NCBI GenBank assembly: GCA_019638705.1 | Contig: JAHBTI010000011.1 | Location: 1-64,000, forward strand | DNA length: 64,000 nt | Direction of reading: 5' to 3' | Source of the DNA: Bacteroidota bacterium | Lineage (GTDB): Bacteria > Bacteroidota > Bacteroidia > B-17B0 > Aurantibacillaceae | Shown here: positions 18,481 through 27,622 of the stretch, one piece after another | How positions within the stretch are numbered: position 1 is the stretch's first letter | Layout of the letters: every line of letters starts with the position of its first letter | Made by a program: the position numbers and the translations under genes | The notes under the pieces: model-generated | Told to the model about the DNA's origin: nothing | What the model saw: the letters and a program-made list of their open reading frames with translations, nothing else | The model's database searches: none

Positions 18481-18741
18481 TTACTTTCTTTTGCCTTTTT
18501 TAGCTGCCGCTTCAATCGAATCAGTTTTGGCTTTTTCAATAGAATCTTGTCTTTGTTTTTCTTCAGCGATAGCCTTTTCAGCTTCCTCCAAAGCAATGGC
18601 ATCTTGTTCTGCTTTTTGTACCTCCTCAATAGAATCCTTTTTTCTCTTTTCATCAGCTTCTATTTCTTCTTTAGAAGGACCGCAAGCCACAAACACATTT
18701 GCCATAGCGGCAAGGGCAATAATTGATAACACCTTTTTCAT
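18481..18741 (-). CDS. Small coiled-coil lipoprotein
   Basis: An 86-residue protein with a lipoprotein signal (MKKVLSIIALAAMANVFVAC; the Cys at residue 20 would be lipidated). The mature part is almost entirely charged helix: EEIEADEKRKKDSIEEVQKAEQDAIALEEAEKAIAEEKQRQDSIEKAKTDSIEAAAKK, with a repeated DSIE word every 20 or so residues, and a basic end KKGKRK. It is likely to be periplasmic or outer-membrane anchored. Function unknown; the size and design recall Lpp/OmpA-linked spacer lipoproteins, but no sequence homology to Lpp is claimed. It has its own terminator. Confidence 0.82.
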   Translation of the reverse strand: MKKVLSIIALAAMANVFVACGPSKEEIEADEKRKKDSIEEVQKAEQDAIALEEAEKAIAEEKQRQDSIEKAKTDSIEAAAKKGKRK

Positions 18742-18882
18742 TTTTAATTGATTTTTTGTTTTAATGTTTTAAAATTTTGCGTTTAAAATTACAGGTTTTC
18801 AATATACAAAAGCCAAAAGGCGCATTTTTTTTCTTCTTTTTCAATGCCTCAATTTGTTGATTTTTACCACAATTTTATTGCC

Positions 18883-18890
18883 TAAATTTG
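18883..18890 (+). promoter_or_regulatory. TAAATTTG -7 box of pyrD
   Basis: An exact TAnnTTTG match that ends 10 bases before the pyrD ATG, with a TTG at 18857-18859 as a possible -33 element (23 bases spacing). The transcript would have almost no leader. Confidence 0.5.
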
Positions 18891-18900
18891 TGCCGATTTT

Positions 18901-19917
18901 ATGTATCAGTTAGCTAAATTTTTTCTCTTTAAACTCAATCCCGAAAAAGCACACCACCTTACCTTTTCCTTAATTAAAAACAGGTTTGTTTTAAGAATTA
19001 TCGGTGCTTTGTACAATAAACAGCACGCCTCGCTCAAACGCACCGTGTTTGGTATAGAATTTAAAAACCCTGTTGGCTTGGCAGCAGGTTTGGATAAAGA
19101 TGCCGTTGCTTTTAATGAGTTTGGCAAAATGGGTTTCGGTTTTGTTGAAATCGGCACACTTACCCCCAAGCCTCAATCCGGAAATCCGCCCCCGCGTTTG
19201 TTCCGTTTGATAAAAAACGAAGCCTTAATAAACCGAATGGGTTTTAATAATCAGGGTGTCATTTCGGCAACGCAACGTTTGCGTCAGCGGCACGACGATA
19301 CCTTGATTATTGGCGGAAACATAGGCAAAAACAAAATTACACCCAACGAACGCGCTGTGGACGATTATGTTTTTTGTTTTAACGAATTGTACGATGTGGT
19401 GGATTATTTTGTGGTAAATGTATCTTCGCCCAACACGCCCAACTTGCGTGCTTTGCAGGATAAAGAGCCTTTAACCGTTTTACTGAACACACTCCAAAAA
19501 TTAAACGAAAGCAAACGCAAACCCAAGCCCATTCTTTTAAAAATTGCGCCCGATTTAACCGACACGCAGTTAGACGACATTATTGAAATTGTGAAATACA
19601 CCAACATTGCAGGTGTAATTGCAACCAATACCACCATTAGCCGCGAAGGTTTAAATTACAAACAAACCGACATTGAAAAAATCGGTGCGGGCGGATTAAG
19701 CGGAAAGCCTTTAACCGAACGCAGTACCCAAGTTATCCGTTACCTGAAACAAAAATCGGGCAATGCTTTTCCTGTAATTGGTGTGGGCGGTATTCACAGT
19801 GCCGAAGATGCTTTGGAAAAATTAGAGGCAGGAGCAGACTTAATTCAACTCTACACAGGTTTTATTTACGAAGGACCAAAACTGATAAAAGAAATTAACG
19901 AGCGTTTGATTAAATAA
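18901..19917 (+). CDS. pyrD: Dihydroorotate dehydrogenase (quinone), class 2
   Basis: Oxidises dihydroorotate to orotate with FMN and passes electrons to membrane quinone, the fourth step of UMP synthesis. Length 338 residues is normal. The N-terminal amphipathic region [26 protein letters not shown] is the class 2 membrane/quinone segment. [15 protein letters not shown] and [24 protein letters not shown] (about 74-100) bind [17 protein letters not shown] (about 174-187) holds the catalytic serine of class 2, and [13 protein letters not shown] and [33 protein letters not shown] close the FMN site. It is monocistronic; carB of the same pathway lies 11 kb downstream. Confidence 0.97.
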   Translation: MYQLAKFFLFKLNPEKAHHLTFSLIKNRFVLRIIGALYNKQHASLKRTVFGIEFKNPVGLAAGLDKDAVAFNEFGKMGFGFVEIGTLTPKPQSGNPPPRLFRLIKNEALINRMGFNNQGVISATQRLRQRHDDTLIIGGNIGKNKITPNERAVDDYVFCFNELYDVVDYFVVNVSSPNTPNLRALQDKEPLTVLLNTLQKLNESKRKPKPILLKIAPDLTDTQLDDIIEIVKYTNIAGVIATNTTISREGLNYKQTDIEKIGAGGLSGKPLTERSTQVIRYLKQKSGNAFPVIGVGGIHSAEDALEKLEAGADLIQLYTGFIYEGPKLIKEINERLIK

Positions 19918-19926
19918 AAATCACAA

Positions 19927-19979
19927 AACCATTAAGAAATGAAGAACATTAAGCCTTAATTCTTAATACCTTAATGGTT
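19927..19979. repeat. Hairpin of ATTAAG/CTTAAT words between convergent genes
   Basis: AACCATTAAG (19927-19936) pairs with CTTAATGGTT (19970-19979), and the inner words ATTAAG (19949-19953 region) and CTTAAT also pair. It may stop transcription from both sides. Confidence 0.65.
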
Positions 19980-19981
19980 CA

Positions 19982-20650
19982 TTACTGCAACTCAAAGTAA
20001 ATGGTTTTTACTACCGCCGACACGCTGGTAATAATCATTTGCACCCCAATACCAATAACAATAAAGCCCATTACTTTTGACAGCGAAGAAATTCCTGCGC
20101 TGCCTGTATATTTCATTAAACGCGGCGCAAATTTGAAAATAAAATAAATGGAAATTGCCACAATAATAATAGCCGTAATGGCAGAGGCATCTTGCCAAAA
20201 GGCTTGGTTTCCATTTTTGGCACGGGTAGAGTAGAGGGTAATTAAAAACGACATACTTCCCGGTCCTGCCAGCAAAGGCATTGCCAACGGCGAAAACGAA
20301 ATGTCTTCTTTTTTATCGCTTTCTTCTTTTATTTCATCGCTTTTCAGTTCTTTTTTGTGCGTTAAATTCAGCAGTTGCCACCCCGAACGGAAAATGATTA
20401 AGCCGCCCGCCACACGCAGTGCAGGAATGCTGATGCCAAAAAAATGCAACAAATAAACGCCCAAATAATATGTTACCATACAAATTATAAAAATGTAAAT
20501 GCAGGTTTTTTTGAGTGTTTTTAATTTGTGCTCTTCGCTGTAATACTGCGTTAAACCAATATATACAGGCAGCGCGCTTAAAGGATTTATCAGAGAGAAA
20601 AGCGCGATAAGTATGGTAAGAAACACAGAGGGGTCAAATTCCTGAAACAT
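19982..20650 (-). CDS. MarC family integral membrane protein
   Basis: A 222-residue protein with six hydrophobic segments in the MarC/UPF0056 pattern: FLTILIALFSLINPLSALPVYIGLT at the start, LHFFGISIPALRVAGGLIIFRSGWQLLN (about 68-95) and FSPLAMPLLAGPGSMSFLITLYS (about 120-142) carry the family's NP and PLAxPLxxGPGS motifs. A charged, lysine/glutamate-rich loop (ELKSDEIKEESDKKEDI) separates the two halves. MarC was once linked to multiple antibiotic resistance but its function is not established. It precedes no obvious partner; serC lies upstream on the same strand with 57 bases between. Its start is preceded by the same TTTCCCCCAAT leader as the methyltransferase at 17585. Confidence 0.9.
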   Translation of the reverse strand: MFQEFDPSVFLTILIALFSLINPLSALPVYIGLTQYYSEEHKLKTLKKTCIYIFIICMVTYYLGVYLLHFFGISIPALRVAGGLIIFRSGWQLLNLTHKKELKSDEIKEESDKKEDISFSPLAMPLLAGPGSMSFLITLYSTRAKNGNQAFWQDASAITAIIIVAISIYFIFKFAPRLMKYTGSAGISSLSKVMGFIVIGIGVQMIITSVSAVVKTIYFELQ

Positions 20651-20707
20651 GATTGGGGGAAATTCTAATGTCTAAAACTCTAAAATCTAATTTTGTGGCT
20701 TTAAAAA

Positions 20708-21781
20708 CTACGCAAATTTTTTCTCAAATTCTTTCATCACGTCCACCAACACCTGCACACTTTCCAAAGGCAAGGCATTGTACAAAGAAGCGCGATAACC
20801 ACCCACATCGCGATGCCCGCGAATGCCGCTGATATTGGCTTCTTTCCAAAGCTTGTCAAATTCAGCTTCTAATTCTTGTTTATGAAGCAAAAAGCAAACG
20901 TTCATATTGCTTCGGTCTTCTTTTTCAACCGTGCCAAAGAACAAAGCATTACGGTCAATTTCGTTATAAAGCAAATCTGCTTTTTGTTGGTTTATTTTTT
21001 CAATCCAGGCAATGCCGCCGTTTTTCTTTAACCATTGCAAAGTTAAAAGCGACACATAAATTGGGAACACAGGCGGGGTGTTGTACATAGAACCGCCTTT
21101 TATATGAACCTGATAATCCAACATGGACAACATTTTGCGCCCTGTTTTTCCGAGTGCGTCTTTTTTTACCATAATCATGGTGCTGCCCGCAGGTCCCATA
21201 TTTTTTTGCGCACCTGCATAAATCACATCAAAATCTTTGGCGTTTATTTTTCTGCTGAAAATATCCGAACTCATATCGCACACCAAAGGAATGGGCGATT
21301 TTGGGAATTGTTTTAATTGTGTTCCGTAAATGGTGTTATTGCTGGTAATGTGCAGGTAATCCGCATCTTTCGGAATGTCGTAACCTTTTGGTATGTATGT
21401 GAATTTTTTGTCTTCAGACGAAGCTATCACGTTTGTATTGCCAATCATTTTAGCTTCTTTAATGGCTTTGCTTGCCCAAACGCCTGTGTTTACATAAGCG
21501 GCTGTTCCGTTTTCGCGCAACAAATTGTATGGAATCATGGCAAATTGCATACTCGCGCCGCCGCCGAGATACAACACTTCGTATTCATCGCCCACTTCAA
21601 ATAATTCTTTAACAATGCTGCGCGCCTCGTCCATTACCTTTTCGTAGTTTTTGCTTCGGTGCGAAATTTCCAATAAAGAAAGGTTCATGTTATCAAAATT
21701 GATACAAGCCTCACTTGCCTGTTTTAACACTTCTGCGGGTAATATTCCGGGACCCGCGCTAAAATTGTGAACTTTGTTCAT
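20708..21781 (-). CDS. serC: Phosphoserine aminotransferase
   Basis: Converts 3-phosphohydroxypyruvate and glutamate to phosphoserine (serine synthesis), and in many bacteria acts in pyridoxal phosphate synthesis. At 357 residues it has family length. It opens NKVHNFSAGPGILPAEVLKQA, the class V aminotransferase start. LEISHRSKNYEKVMDEA, FLGGGASMQFAMIPYNLL (here YLGGGASMQF) and the PLP-lysine region VIYAGAQKNMGPAGSTMIMV (about 190-209, Lys in AQKN) are diagnostic, as is GIRGHRDVGGYRASLYNALPLESV near the end. No serA or serB is in the window. Confidence 0.97.
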   Translation of the reverse strand: MNKVHNFSAGPGILPAEVLKQASEACINFDNMNLSLLEISHRSKNYEKVMDEARSIVKELFEVGDEYEVLYLGGGASMQFAMIPYNLLRENGTAAYVNTGVWASKAIKEAKMIGNTNVIASSEDKKFTYIPKGYDIPKDADYLHITSNNTIYGTQLKQFPKSPIPLVCDMSSDIFSRKINAKDFDVIYAGAQKNMGPAGSTMIMVKKDALGKTGRKMLSMLDYQVHIKGGSMYNTPPVFPIYVSLLTLQWLKKNGGIAWIEKINQQKADLLYNEIDRNALFFGTVEKEDRSNMNVCFLLHKQELEAEFDKLWKEANISGIRGHRDVGGYRASLYNALPLESVQVLVDVMKEFEKKFA

Positions 21782-21802
21782 AATGGTTGTGATTTAAAGG
21801 TG

Positions 21803-21851
21803 CAAATGTAGTAATTGCCATTGGTTTGCGACAAGAAAAATTGTAAATTTG
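21803..21851. promoter_or_regulatory. Divergent -7 boxes of serC and hicB
   Basis: On the minus strand TACATTTG (21810-21803) precedes serC by 21 bases. On the plus strand TAAATTTG (21844-21851) precedes the hicB ATG by 16 bases, with TTG at 21821-21823 as a possible -33 element. Both boxes match TAnnTTTG exactly. Confidence 0.5.
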
Positions 21852-21867
21852 TGCTACTTTAATAATT

Positions 21868-22245
21868 ATGGAACAGATAACCGTATTCAATAAAAAGAAC
21901 TCTGAAAAAATGCGTATCATGTTAAGTCTTTTTATTTTTAAAGAAGACGGAACGCATATTGTATATTCTCCATCGTTAGATTTATCGGGATATGGAAAAA
22001 CAGAAACCGAAGCAAAAAAATCTTTTGAAATTGTGTTGAAAGAAACCATTCTCTACGCTTTAAACAACAATACGCTTAACTCTCTTTTAATTTCTATGGG
22101 TTGGTTCAAAAATATAGGGGCTAACATCGTTTATAAATCAGCCAATATCACTTCAAAATTATCTACTAACGATTATTTACAAAATGTGATTAATCAACAC
22201 AGTGAAGTGAAGTTGAAAAACAATGTTGAATTAAGCTTTGCTTAA
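21868..22245 (+). CDS. hicB: HicB-like antitoxin
   Basis: A 125-residue protein with the HicB partial RNase H fold: FKEDGTHIVYSPSLDLSGYGKTETEAKKSFEIVLKETILYA (about 29-70) corresponds to the usual xxDGxxYVAxxPDLPGCxSxGxTxEEAxxN pattern. In HicAB systems HicB neutralises the RNase toxin HicA and represses the operon. The C-terminal part (about 85-125) shows no recognisable helix-turn-helix or ribbon-helix-helix, so DNA binding is uncertain. It precedes the toxin gene (reverse of the E. coli order) by 114 bases, a long gap for a TA pair. Confidence 0.72.
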   Translation: MEQITVFNKKNSEKMRIMLSLFIFKEDGTHIVYSPSLDLSGYGKTETEAKKSFEIVLKETILYALNNNTLNSLLISMGWFKNIGANIVYKSANITSKLSTNDYLQNVINQHSEVKLKNNVELSFA

Positions 22246-22280
22246 TTTTAATTACTTGAAAACATGTTAATTAATATTTT

Positions 22281-22299
22281 ATTTAGAATTATTCTAAAT
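22281..22299. promoter_or_regulatory. Perfect palindrome in the hicB-hicA gap
   Basis: ATTTAGAAT-T-ATTCTAAAT, with 9-base arms around a single T. It lies 61 bases before the hicA start and 36 bases after the hicB stop. It could be an operator for an internal hicA promoter. A weak terminator is less likely, as no T run follows. Confidence 0.5.
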
Positions 22300-22359
22300 A
22301 AAAAACCTTGCTTAGTTTTGTCAGATTATATAAAAAAATACCACATCAAATTCCATTAA

Positions 22360-22587
22360 TTGGCTTCGTTAAAAAATATTTCTCTTAAAGATTTTCGGAA
22401 ATTCTTAAAGCATGTTGGTTGCGAACATAAAAGAACGAAAGGCGGACATGAAGTTTATACAAAACAGGGACTTTTAAGACCTGTAATCATTCAATCTCAC
22501 ATTGACCCAATTCCTATACACATCGTAAAAAACAATCTCCGTACTCTCGGTTTATCAATACAAGATTTGGAAGAGTTTTTAAAATAA
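22360..22587 (+). CDS. hicA: HicA-like mRNA interferase toxin
   Basis: A 75-residue double-stranded RNA-binding-fold protein. SLKDFRKFLKHVGCEHKRTKGGHEVYTK contains the HicA pattern xxGxxxxRxxGSHxxY, with His30 (in KGGHEVY) as the expected catalytic residue; IQSHIDPIPIHIVKNNLRTLGLSIQDLEEFL gives the C-terminal helix that follows the second strand. It degrades mRNA when not bound by HicB. No ATG is available; the start is TTG at 22360. It converges with the WG-repeat gene, with 2 bases between stops. Confidence 0.72.
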   Translation: MASLKNISLKDFRKFLKHVGCEHKRTKGGHEVYTKQGLLRPVIIQSHIDPIPIHIVKNNLRTLGLSIQDLEEFLK

Positions 22588-22589
22588 AT

Positions 22590-24674
22590 TCAATCCCTCA
22601 ACAATTTAATATCCCCGTTTTCAAGCGTAAGAATAAAAAGATGTGGATTTATTTTTTGTATGTCTTTTACATTTATATAAAGTTCCAAACCTGTATTATC
22701 AACAATCTGTTTTTTATCTTCATTGCCAACGGTGTAATGATGAGCCGACAACTTTTCAATGTCTTCCTCACTCGCATAAATTTCTTTGCCCGAAGTGTTG
22801 ATTAAAACGTTTTTGCCGTTAAAACTTACAATTGCCAAACTGTCTTTAAAATCCTGCGCCAATTGATATTTGTAAGGAATGGCAACAGTGAGCTTCCTGT
22901 CTAAAAAACCATATTTACCGTTTTTCTTTACGCGAATTAAATTTTCTGAAGCAAAATTTATTTCATCATACGTCCCGAAATTAATTTCAATATGTCCGTT
23001 TGGGTTTACAAAGGCTTGCTTACCTTGTTTTAAGAGTTTAAACAATTTTCCGTTGGTGTAATAATCAGTCGGTTTTTCTCTTGCATACTCGTAAGCAACG
23101 GGTGTAAAAAAACAACTTTCTTGTGAATTGAAAAATCCGTAATTACCATTTTGTACCACAATATAAACCGCAGCTTTGGCTTCAATAATTTGTTCGTACT
23201 CGGGTTCTAAAATTTTTATACCCCAAGCACTTATCAAACCGTATTTATTGTTTTGACGAAACACGGCAATTTGTTCTTCGTTAAAATCTGAAATCCATTC
23301 AAACTCGGCTTGGTATGCCACATCTGCCACAGACACGAAACCGTAATTTCCGTTTTCAACGTAATACGCATAACCGTTTTTAAAATCGCCCAACTTTTCA
23401 AACTTTGGTGAAATAATTACTTGTCCAAAGCGGTCAAGCGCACCGTAGCGGTTATTCAACTTCACCACATACACCGAACTTGACAATTCGTTTATTTCAT
23501 CATACAATCCTGAAATTGTTTGCCCGCGACGGTTAATAAAAAACCATTTGTTATTTTGTTTCACGGGCGCAATGCCGTTTTTAAACATCAACGCATCATC
23601 GTAAAATGTATTAAACGCATTGGCGTTTTCTTTGTCAATAAAAAATACAGTATCGTTTTTGTTTACCACCGAAAGTCCTTCAAAAAAATCGCCGGCAGCA
23701 TCATACACAGGCGCAATAACAAATTTCCCCGCCGTATCAATAAAACCTGTGTAATCATTTTTTTGATAAGGCAGCAACACAATTTTATTCAACTCCAATT
23801 CTTTGAGTACGGAATTTTTTAAAGGGAAATCGGGATATTTTTCTACAAACTTTTTCAATTCAGAATATGAAAACGATTTTACCGTGAGCGCAAACAGCAA
23901 GTTCCAAGCCTCCAAATTTTGCGGAGCTTCGGGGTAATTCTTTACAAAATTAGCCAAGCCCGCTTTGTTGTTTTTTTGACGATATATGTCAAACAGTTTT
24001 TCGTAAGCGGTGTTGCGCATTACGTTGTCTGGATTATTGTCTAAAAACTGAATAAAAGACAGTGCCGTGCCGCTTGCCGTTGTTTCATTGTAAATTTGAT
24101 GTTGTTTCAGCAAGTCGGCTTCTTTATAAAAAACACTTTGCGGATACATCTTCAAAAACTGATGGGTGCTGTCGCTGTGATTAATTTGTTTGATTTTGTT
24201 GAACTCTAATTTGTCGCGTAAATAAATTGCCCGATTAAGCATATCTTCCGAAGCTAATGTGTTCTCTTTTAAAAAAGTATTGTAAACAGCAAGCGAATTT
24301 TCGTTTTTGGCTCGGCGGAATTGCGCTTGCGTTACGCTGTCAATCAATGCTGCAATGCTTGTGTGGTTTATCAAAAATCCCGACAAATTTTTTGGGAGAG
24401 GTTTTGTGTTGTACGACTTGTGGCTCAAATACGCATATTTTCTCGCGCTGTCAAGGTTGTAAAAAGGATTGTTGTTTCTGATGAAAATTGTTGCCAAACC
24501 GTATTGTGAATATGGGTTCGGCGTTTTTTTTGCGTTCAGTTGCAAAAATATTTTTTTTGCTTTAAAGTAATCGTGCATGGAAAGTGCCTCAAAACCTTTT
24601 TCCAATTTTCCTGCTTGCAAAAGGCTTGCAAGAGAAATGAAAAACAACAGAACTATTTTTGATTTCACATTCAT
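22590..24674 (-). CDS. WG-repeat secreted protein
   Basis: About 694 residues. A signal peptide (NVKSKIVLLFFISLASLLQAG) is followed by an alpha-helical, TPR-like region (about 20-300) and then a row of WG-type repeats (about 300-640): GFIDTAGKFVIAPVYDAAGDFFEGLSVV, WFFINRRGQTISGLYDEI, YGALDRFGQVIISPKFEKLGDFKNGYAYY, YGFVSVADV, YGLISAWGIKILEPEYEQI, YGFLDRKLTVAIPYKYQLAQDF. WG repeats fold as beta-propeller-like units with unknown ligands. An upstream ATG at 24707 falls inside the clpB terminator hairpin, so the ATG at 24674, directly before the signal peptide, is preferred. Confidence 0.87.
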   Translation of the reverse strand: MNVKSKIVLLFFISLASLLQAGKLEKGFEALSMHDYFKAKKIFLQLNAKKTPNPYSQYGLATIFIRNNNPFYNLDSARKYAYLSHKSYNTKPLPKNLSGFLINHTSIAALIDSVTQAQFRRAKNENSLAVYNTFLKENTLASEDMLNRAIYLRDKLEFNKIKQINHSDSTHQFLKMYPQSVFYKEADLLKQHQIYNETTASGTALSFIQFLDNNPDNVMRNTAYEKLFDIYRQKNNKAGLANFVKNYPEAPQNLEAWNLLFALTVKSFSYSELKKFVEKYPDFPLKNSVLKELELNKIVLLPYQKNDYTGFIDTAGKFVIAPVYDAAGDFFEGLSVVNKNDTVFFIDKENANAFNTFYDDALMFKNGIAPVKQNNKWFFINRRGQTISGLYDEINELSSSVYVVKLNNRYGALDRFGQVIISPKFEKLGDFKNGYAYYVENGNYGFVSVADVAYQAEFEWISDFNEEQIAVFRQNNKYGLISAWGIKILEPEYEQIIEAKAAVYIVVQNGNYGFFNSQESCFFTPVAYEYAREKPTDYYTNGKLFKLLKQGKQAFVNPNGHIEINFGTYDEINFASENLIRVKKNGKYGFLDRKLTVAIPYKYQLAQDFKDSLAIVSFNGKNVLINTSGKEIYASEEDIEKLSAHHYTVGNEDKKQIVDNTGLELYINVKDIQKINPHLFILTLENGDIKLLRD

Positions 24675-24694
24675 TTTGAACGTGCAAAAGTAAA

Positions 24695-24728
24695 AAATCC
24701 CATTCATATCTTTTTATGAACGGGATTT
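24695..24728 (-). terminator. Terminator of clpB
   Basis: On the minus strand AATCCCGTTCAT pairs with ATGAATGGGATT (one G-U), followed by a T run. It sits 43 bases after the clpB stop and directly before the WG-repeat gene's signal peptide. Confidence 0.8.
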
Positions 24729-24770
24729 TTACGTTTTCAGTAGAGCGATGCAATTGCGCGGCTCTTCAAA

Positions 24771-27386
24771 TTACACTGTCGTTTTCGCGCTTTTATTCAT
24801 AAACACAAATTGGTCGTCAAACACATCTAAAACAATTTCTTGGTCTTTGTTTATTTTGCCTGAAAGAATTTGTTTAGATAATTCGTTCAACACTTGTTTT
24901 TGCATCACACGTTTTATCGGACGTGCGCCGAATTGCGGGTCGTAGCCCAACTGTGCCAACCAATCAATGGCTTCATCACTGGCAGAGATGATGATGTTTT
25001 GTTCTTCCAATTGTTTGCGAATGTTGTTGAATTGTATGCGAACAATTTCGGCAACATCTTCGCGGCTCAAAGGCTCAAACATAATCACTTCGTCAATGCG
25101 GTTTAAAAACTCGGGACGAATGGATTTTTTCAGCAATTCATACACTTCACTTTTTGTTTTTGCCAAAATTTTGTCTTTGTTGAAGTCATCTAACTTGTCA
25201 AAATTTTCCTGTATCAAATGCGAGCCTATGTTGCTTGTCATAATGATAATGGTGTTTTTGAAATTCACGGTGCGACCTTTATTATCGGTCAACCGTCCGT
25301 CGTCCAACACTTGCAACAAAATATTGAACACATCGGGGTGCGCTTTTTCAATTTCGTCTAACAACACTACGCTGTATGGTTTTCTGCGCACGGCTTCGGT
25401 CAGTTGTCCGCCTTCTTCGTAACCCACATAGCCCGGAGGCGAGCCAATTAAGCGGCTCACAGCATGACGTTCTTGATATTCGCTCATGTCAATGCGTGTC
25501 ATGGCGTTTTCATTGTTGAACAAGAAATCTGCCAACGCTTTTGCCAATTCCGTTTTACCAACGCCTGTTGTGCCTAAGAAAATGAACGAGCCAATCGGGC
25601 GTTTTGCATCTTGCAAACCCGCACGGCTGCGGCGCACCGCATCGGCAATGCTTTCAATGGCTTCGTGCTGACCAACCACGCGCTTGTGTAATTCTTCTTC
25701 CAAATGAAGCAATTTATCTTTCTCGCTTTGCAGCATACTTTTTACGGGAACGCCTGTCCATGCGCTAATCACGGCTGCAATGTCTTCGCTGTCCACTTCT
25801 TCTTTCAAAAGTTGCGAGCCGCTTTCTTTGGCTTTGCCGAGATTAGTTTCAAACTCAACCAATTTACTTTCTGCTTCTTTTATTTTGCCGTAACGTATTT
25901 CGGCTACTTTGCCGTAATCGCCTTGCTTTTCAAAGTTGGCGGCTTGCAATTTCAATTCTTCAATTTGTGCTTTTATTTTTTGCACGCCTTCAATCATTTC
26001 TTTTTCAGATTGCCATTTTGCTCTTAAAGCTGTGCGCTTGTCTTGATATTCGGCAATTTCCTGATTGAGTTCCTTTACCCGCGCTTCATCGTTTTCACGT
26101 TTGATTGCTTCGCGTTCAATTTCCAACTGCATAATTTTTCGTTCCACTTCGTCCAACTCAATGGGCATGGAATTTATTTGCATACGCAATTTGGAAGCCG
26201 CTTCGTCCATTAAGTCAATGGCTTTGTCGGGCAAAAAACGGTCGTTGATGTAGCGTTGCGACAATTCAACGGCGGCGATAATTGCTTCGTCTTTTATGCG
26301 CACATGATGATGCGTTTCGTATTTTTCTTTAATGCCGCGCAAAATGGAAATGGCATCTTCTTCGCTCGGCTCGTCCACCATCACTTTTTGGAAACGGCGT
26401 TCAAGGGCTTTGTCTTTTTCAAAATATTTTTGAAACTCATTTAAGGTTGTTGCACCGATTGCACGCAATTCGCCGCGAGCCAAAGCAGGTTTCAAAATGT
26501 TGGCTGCGTCCATAGCACCTTCGCCACCACCGCCTGCACCAACGAGGGTATGAATTTCGTCAATAAACAAAATTATTTCCCCGTCTGCGCCAATCACTTC
26601 TTTAATTACCGATTTCAAACGTTCCTCAAACTCGCCTTTGTATTTTGCGCCTGCAATCAACGCGCCCATGTCCAACGAAAACACTTGTTTTGATTTTAAG
26701 TTTTCGGGAACATCGCCGTTAATGATACGATGCGCCAAACCCTCTGCTATGGCAGTTTTACCAACACCCGGCTCACCAACTAAAATGGGATTGTTTTTTG
26801 TTCGGCGCGATAATATTTGCAACACGCGGCGAATTTCTTCATCGCGACCAATCACAGGGTCAAGCTTTCCGTTGCGCGCTTGTTGGTTTAAATTAATGGC
26901 GTATTTGTTCAGCGCGTTATACGTTTCTTCCTGCGATTGACTTGTAACGCGCTCGCCTTTGCGTAATTCGGCAATGGCGGCTTTCACTTCTTTTTCTTTT
27001 AAGCCCGCGTCTTTCATTAGGTTGGAAGTGCTGTCGCCCGCGTTAATTAAACCAAGCAGCAAATGTTCAATGGAAACAAATTCGTCTTTGTATTCTTTTA
27101 AATACGAAACGGCTTTTGTCAATGCCTGATTTGCCGCGTGGGAGAGCATGGTTTGCCCGCCGCTTACTTTGGGGTAAGACTGCACAAGGCTGTCCACCAT
27201 TTTTGAAAACGAAGCAGGATTTACGTTGAGTTTTTTAAGGATAAAGGGCGTAACATTTTCGTCCACTTCCAATATGCCTTTGAGAATGTGCGCAGGCTCT
27301 ATGCTTTGCTGACCGTTCATAGTGGCGATTTGCACCGCTTGCTGAATAGCTTCCTGCGATTTGATTGTATAGTTATTTAAGTTCAT
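24771..27386 (-). CDS. clpB: ATP-dependent disaggregase ClpB
   Basis: An 871-residue Hsp100 chaperone that extracts proteins from aggregates together with DnaK. Domains in order: N domain with two Clp repeats (1-145; LNNYTIKSQEAIQ), NBD1 with Walker A GEPGVGKT (about 206-213) and Walker B IILFIDEIHTLVG, the long coiled-coil M domain (about 400-525) that separates ClpB from ClpA/C, NBD2 with Walker A GTTGVGKT (about 608-615) and VVLLDEIEKAHPDVFN, and the C-terminal D2-small domain. All catalytic motifs are intact. No IGL/ClpP loop is evident. A 6-base-arm palindrome (27414-27430) lies 28 bases upstream of the start. Regulation by heat cannot be told from the sequence. Confidence 0.98.
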   Translation of the reverse strand: MNLNNYTIKSQEAIQQAVQIATMNGQQSIEPAHILKGILEVDENVTPFILKKLNVNPASFSKMVDSLVQSYPKVSGGQTMLSHAANQALTKAVSYLKEYKDEFVSIEHLLLGLINAGDSTSNLMKDAGLKEKEVKAAIAELRKGERVTSQSQEETYNALNKYAINLNQQARNGKLDPVIGRDEEIRRVLQILSRRTKNNPILVGEPGVGKTAIAEGLAHRIINGDVPENLKSKQVFSLDMGALIAGAKYKGEFEERLKSVIKEVIGADGEIILFIDEIHTLVGAGGGGEGAMDAANILKPALARGELRAIGATTLNEFQKYFEKDKALERRFQKVMVDEPSEEDAISILRGIKEKYETHHHVRIKDEAIIAAVELSQRYINDRFLPDKAIDLMDEAASKLRMQINSMPIELDEVERKIMQLEIEREAIKRENDEARVKELNQEIAEYQDKRTALRAKWQSEKEMIEGVQKIKAQIEELKLQAANFEKQGDYGKVAEIRYGKIKEAESKLVEFETNLGKAKESGSQLLKEEVDSEDIAAVISAWTGVPVKSMLQSEKDKLLHLEEELHKRVVGQHEAIESIADAVRRSRAGLQDAKRPIGSFIFLGTTGVGKTELAKALADFLFNNENAMTRIDMSEYQERHAVSRLIGSPPGYVGYEEGGQLTEAVRRKPYSVVLLDEIEKAHPDVFNILLQVLDDGRLTDNKGRTVNFKNTIIIMTSNIGSHLIQENFDKLDDFNKDKILAKTKSEVYELLKKSIRPEFLNRIDEVIMFEPLSREDVAEIVRIQFNNIRKQLEEQNIIISASDEAIDWLAQLGYDPQFGARPIKRVMQKQVLNELSKQILSGKINKDQEIVLDVFDDQFVFMNKSAKTTV

Positions 27387-27413
27387 AATTTAAAATTTAA
27401 AAGTACGAAGTTG

Positions 27414-27430
27414 GGAACATATTTTGTTCC
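27414..27430. promoter_or_regulatory. GGAACA/TGTTCC palindrome upstream of clpB
   Basis: GGAACA (27414-27419) and TGTTCC (27425-27430) with a 5-base spacer, in the leader/promoter of clpB. It is a possible operator. The 236-base gap between clpB and the next gene shows nothing else clear. Confidence 0.3.
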
Positions 27431-27622
27431 AAGTGTGAAAGACTGAAATAGTGGCGGGTTTTGGAGAAAATGAATGTCGGAATGGCGGGGGAAAAATGAT
27501 TTTTCGGTTGTTTTGTCCTTATCTAAAAGGTTATGAGAAATAATTTAACCTTAAACTGAAACATTGTATATTCGCAAAACTGATTTTTTAAAAAACTAAC
27601 CTTTATAAAATCTAAAAATAAA

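Noticed and set aside
18491..18751. Antisense reading frame over the small lipoprotein gene
   Set aside because: It is the mirror of a repetitive charged coding sequence and shows no signal or family.
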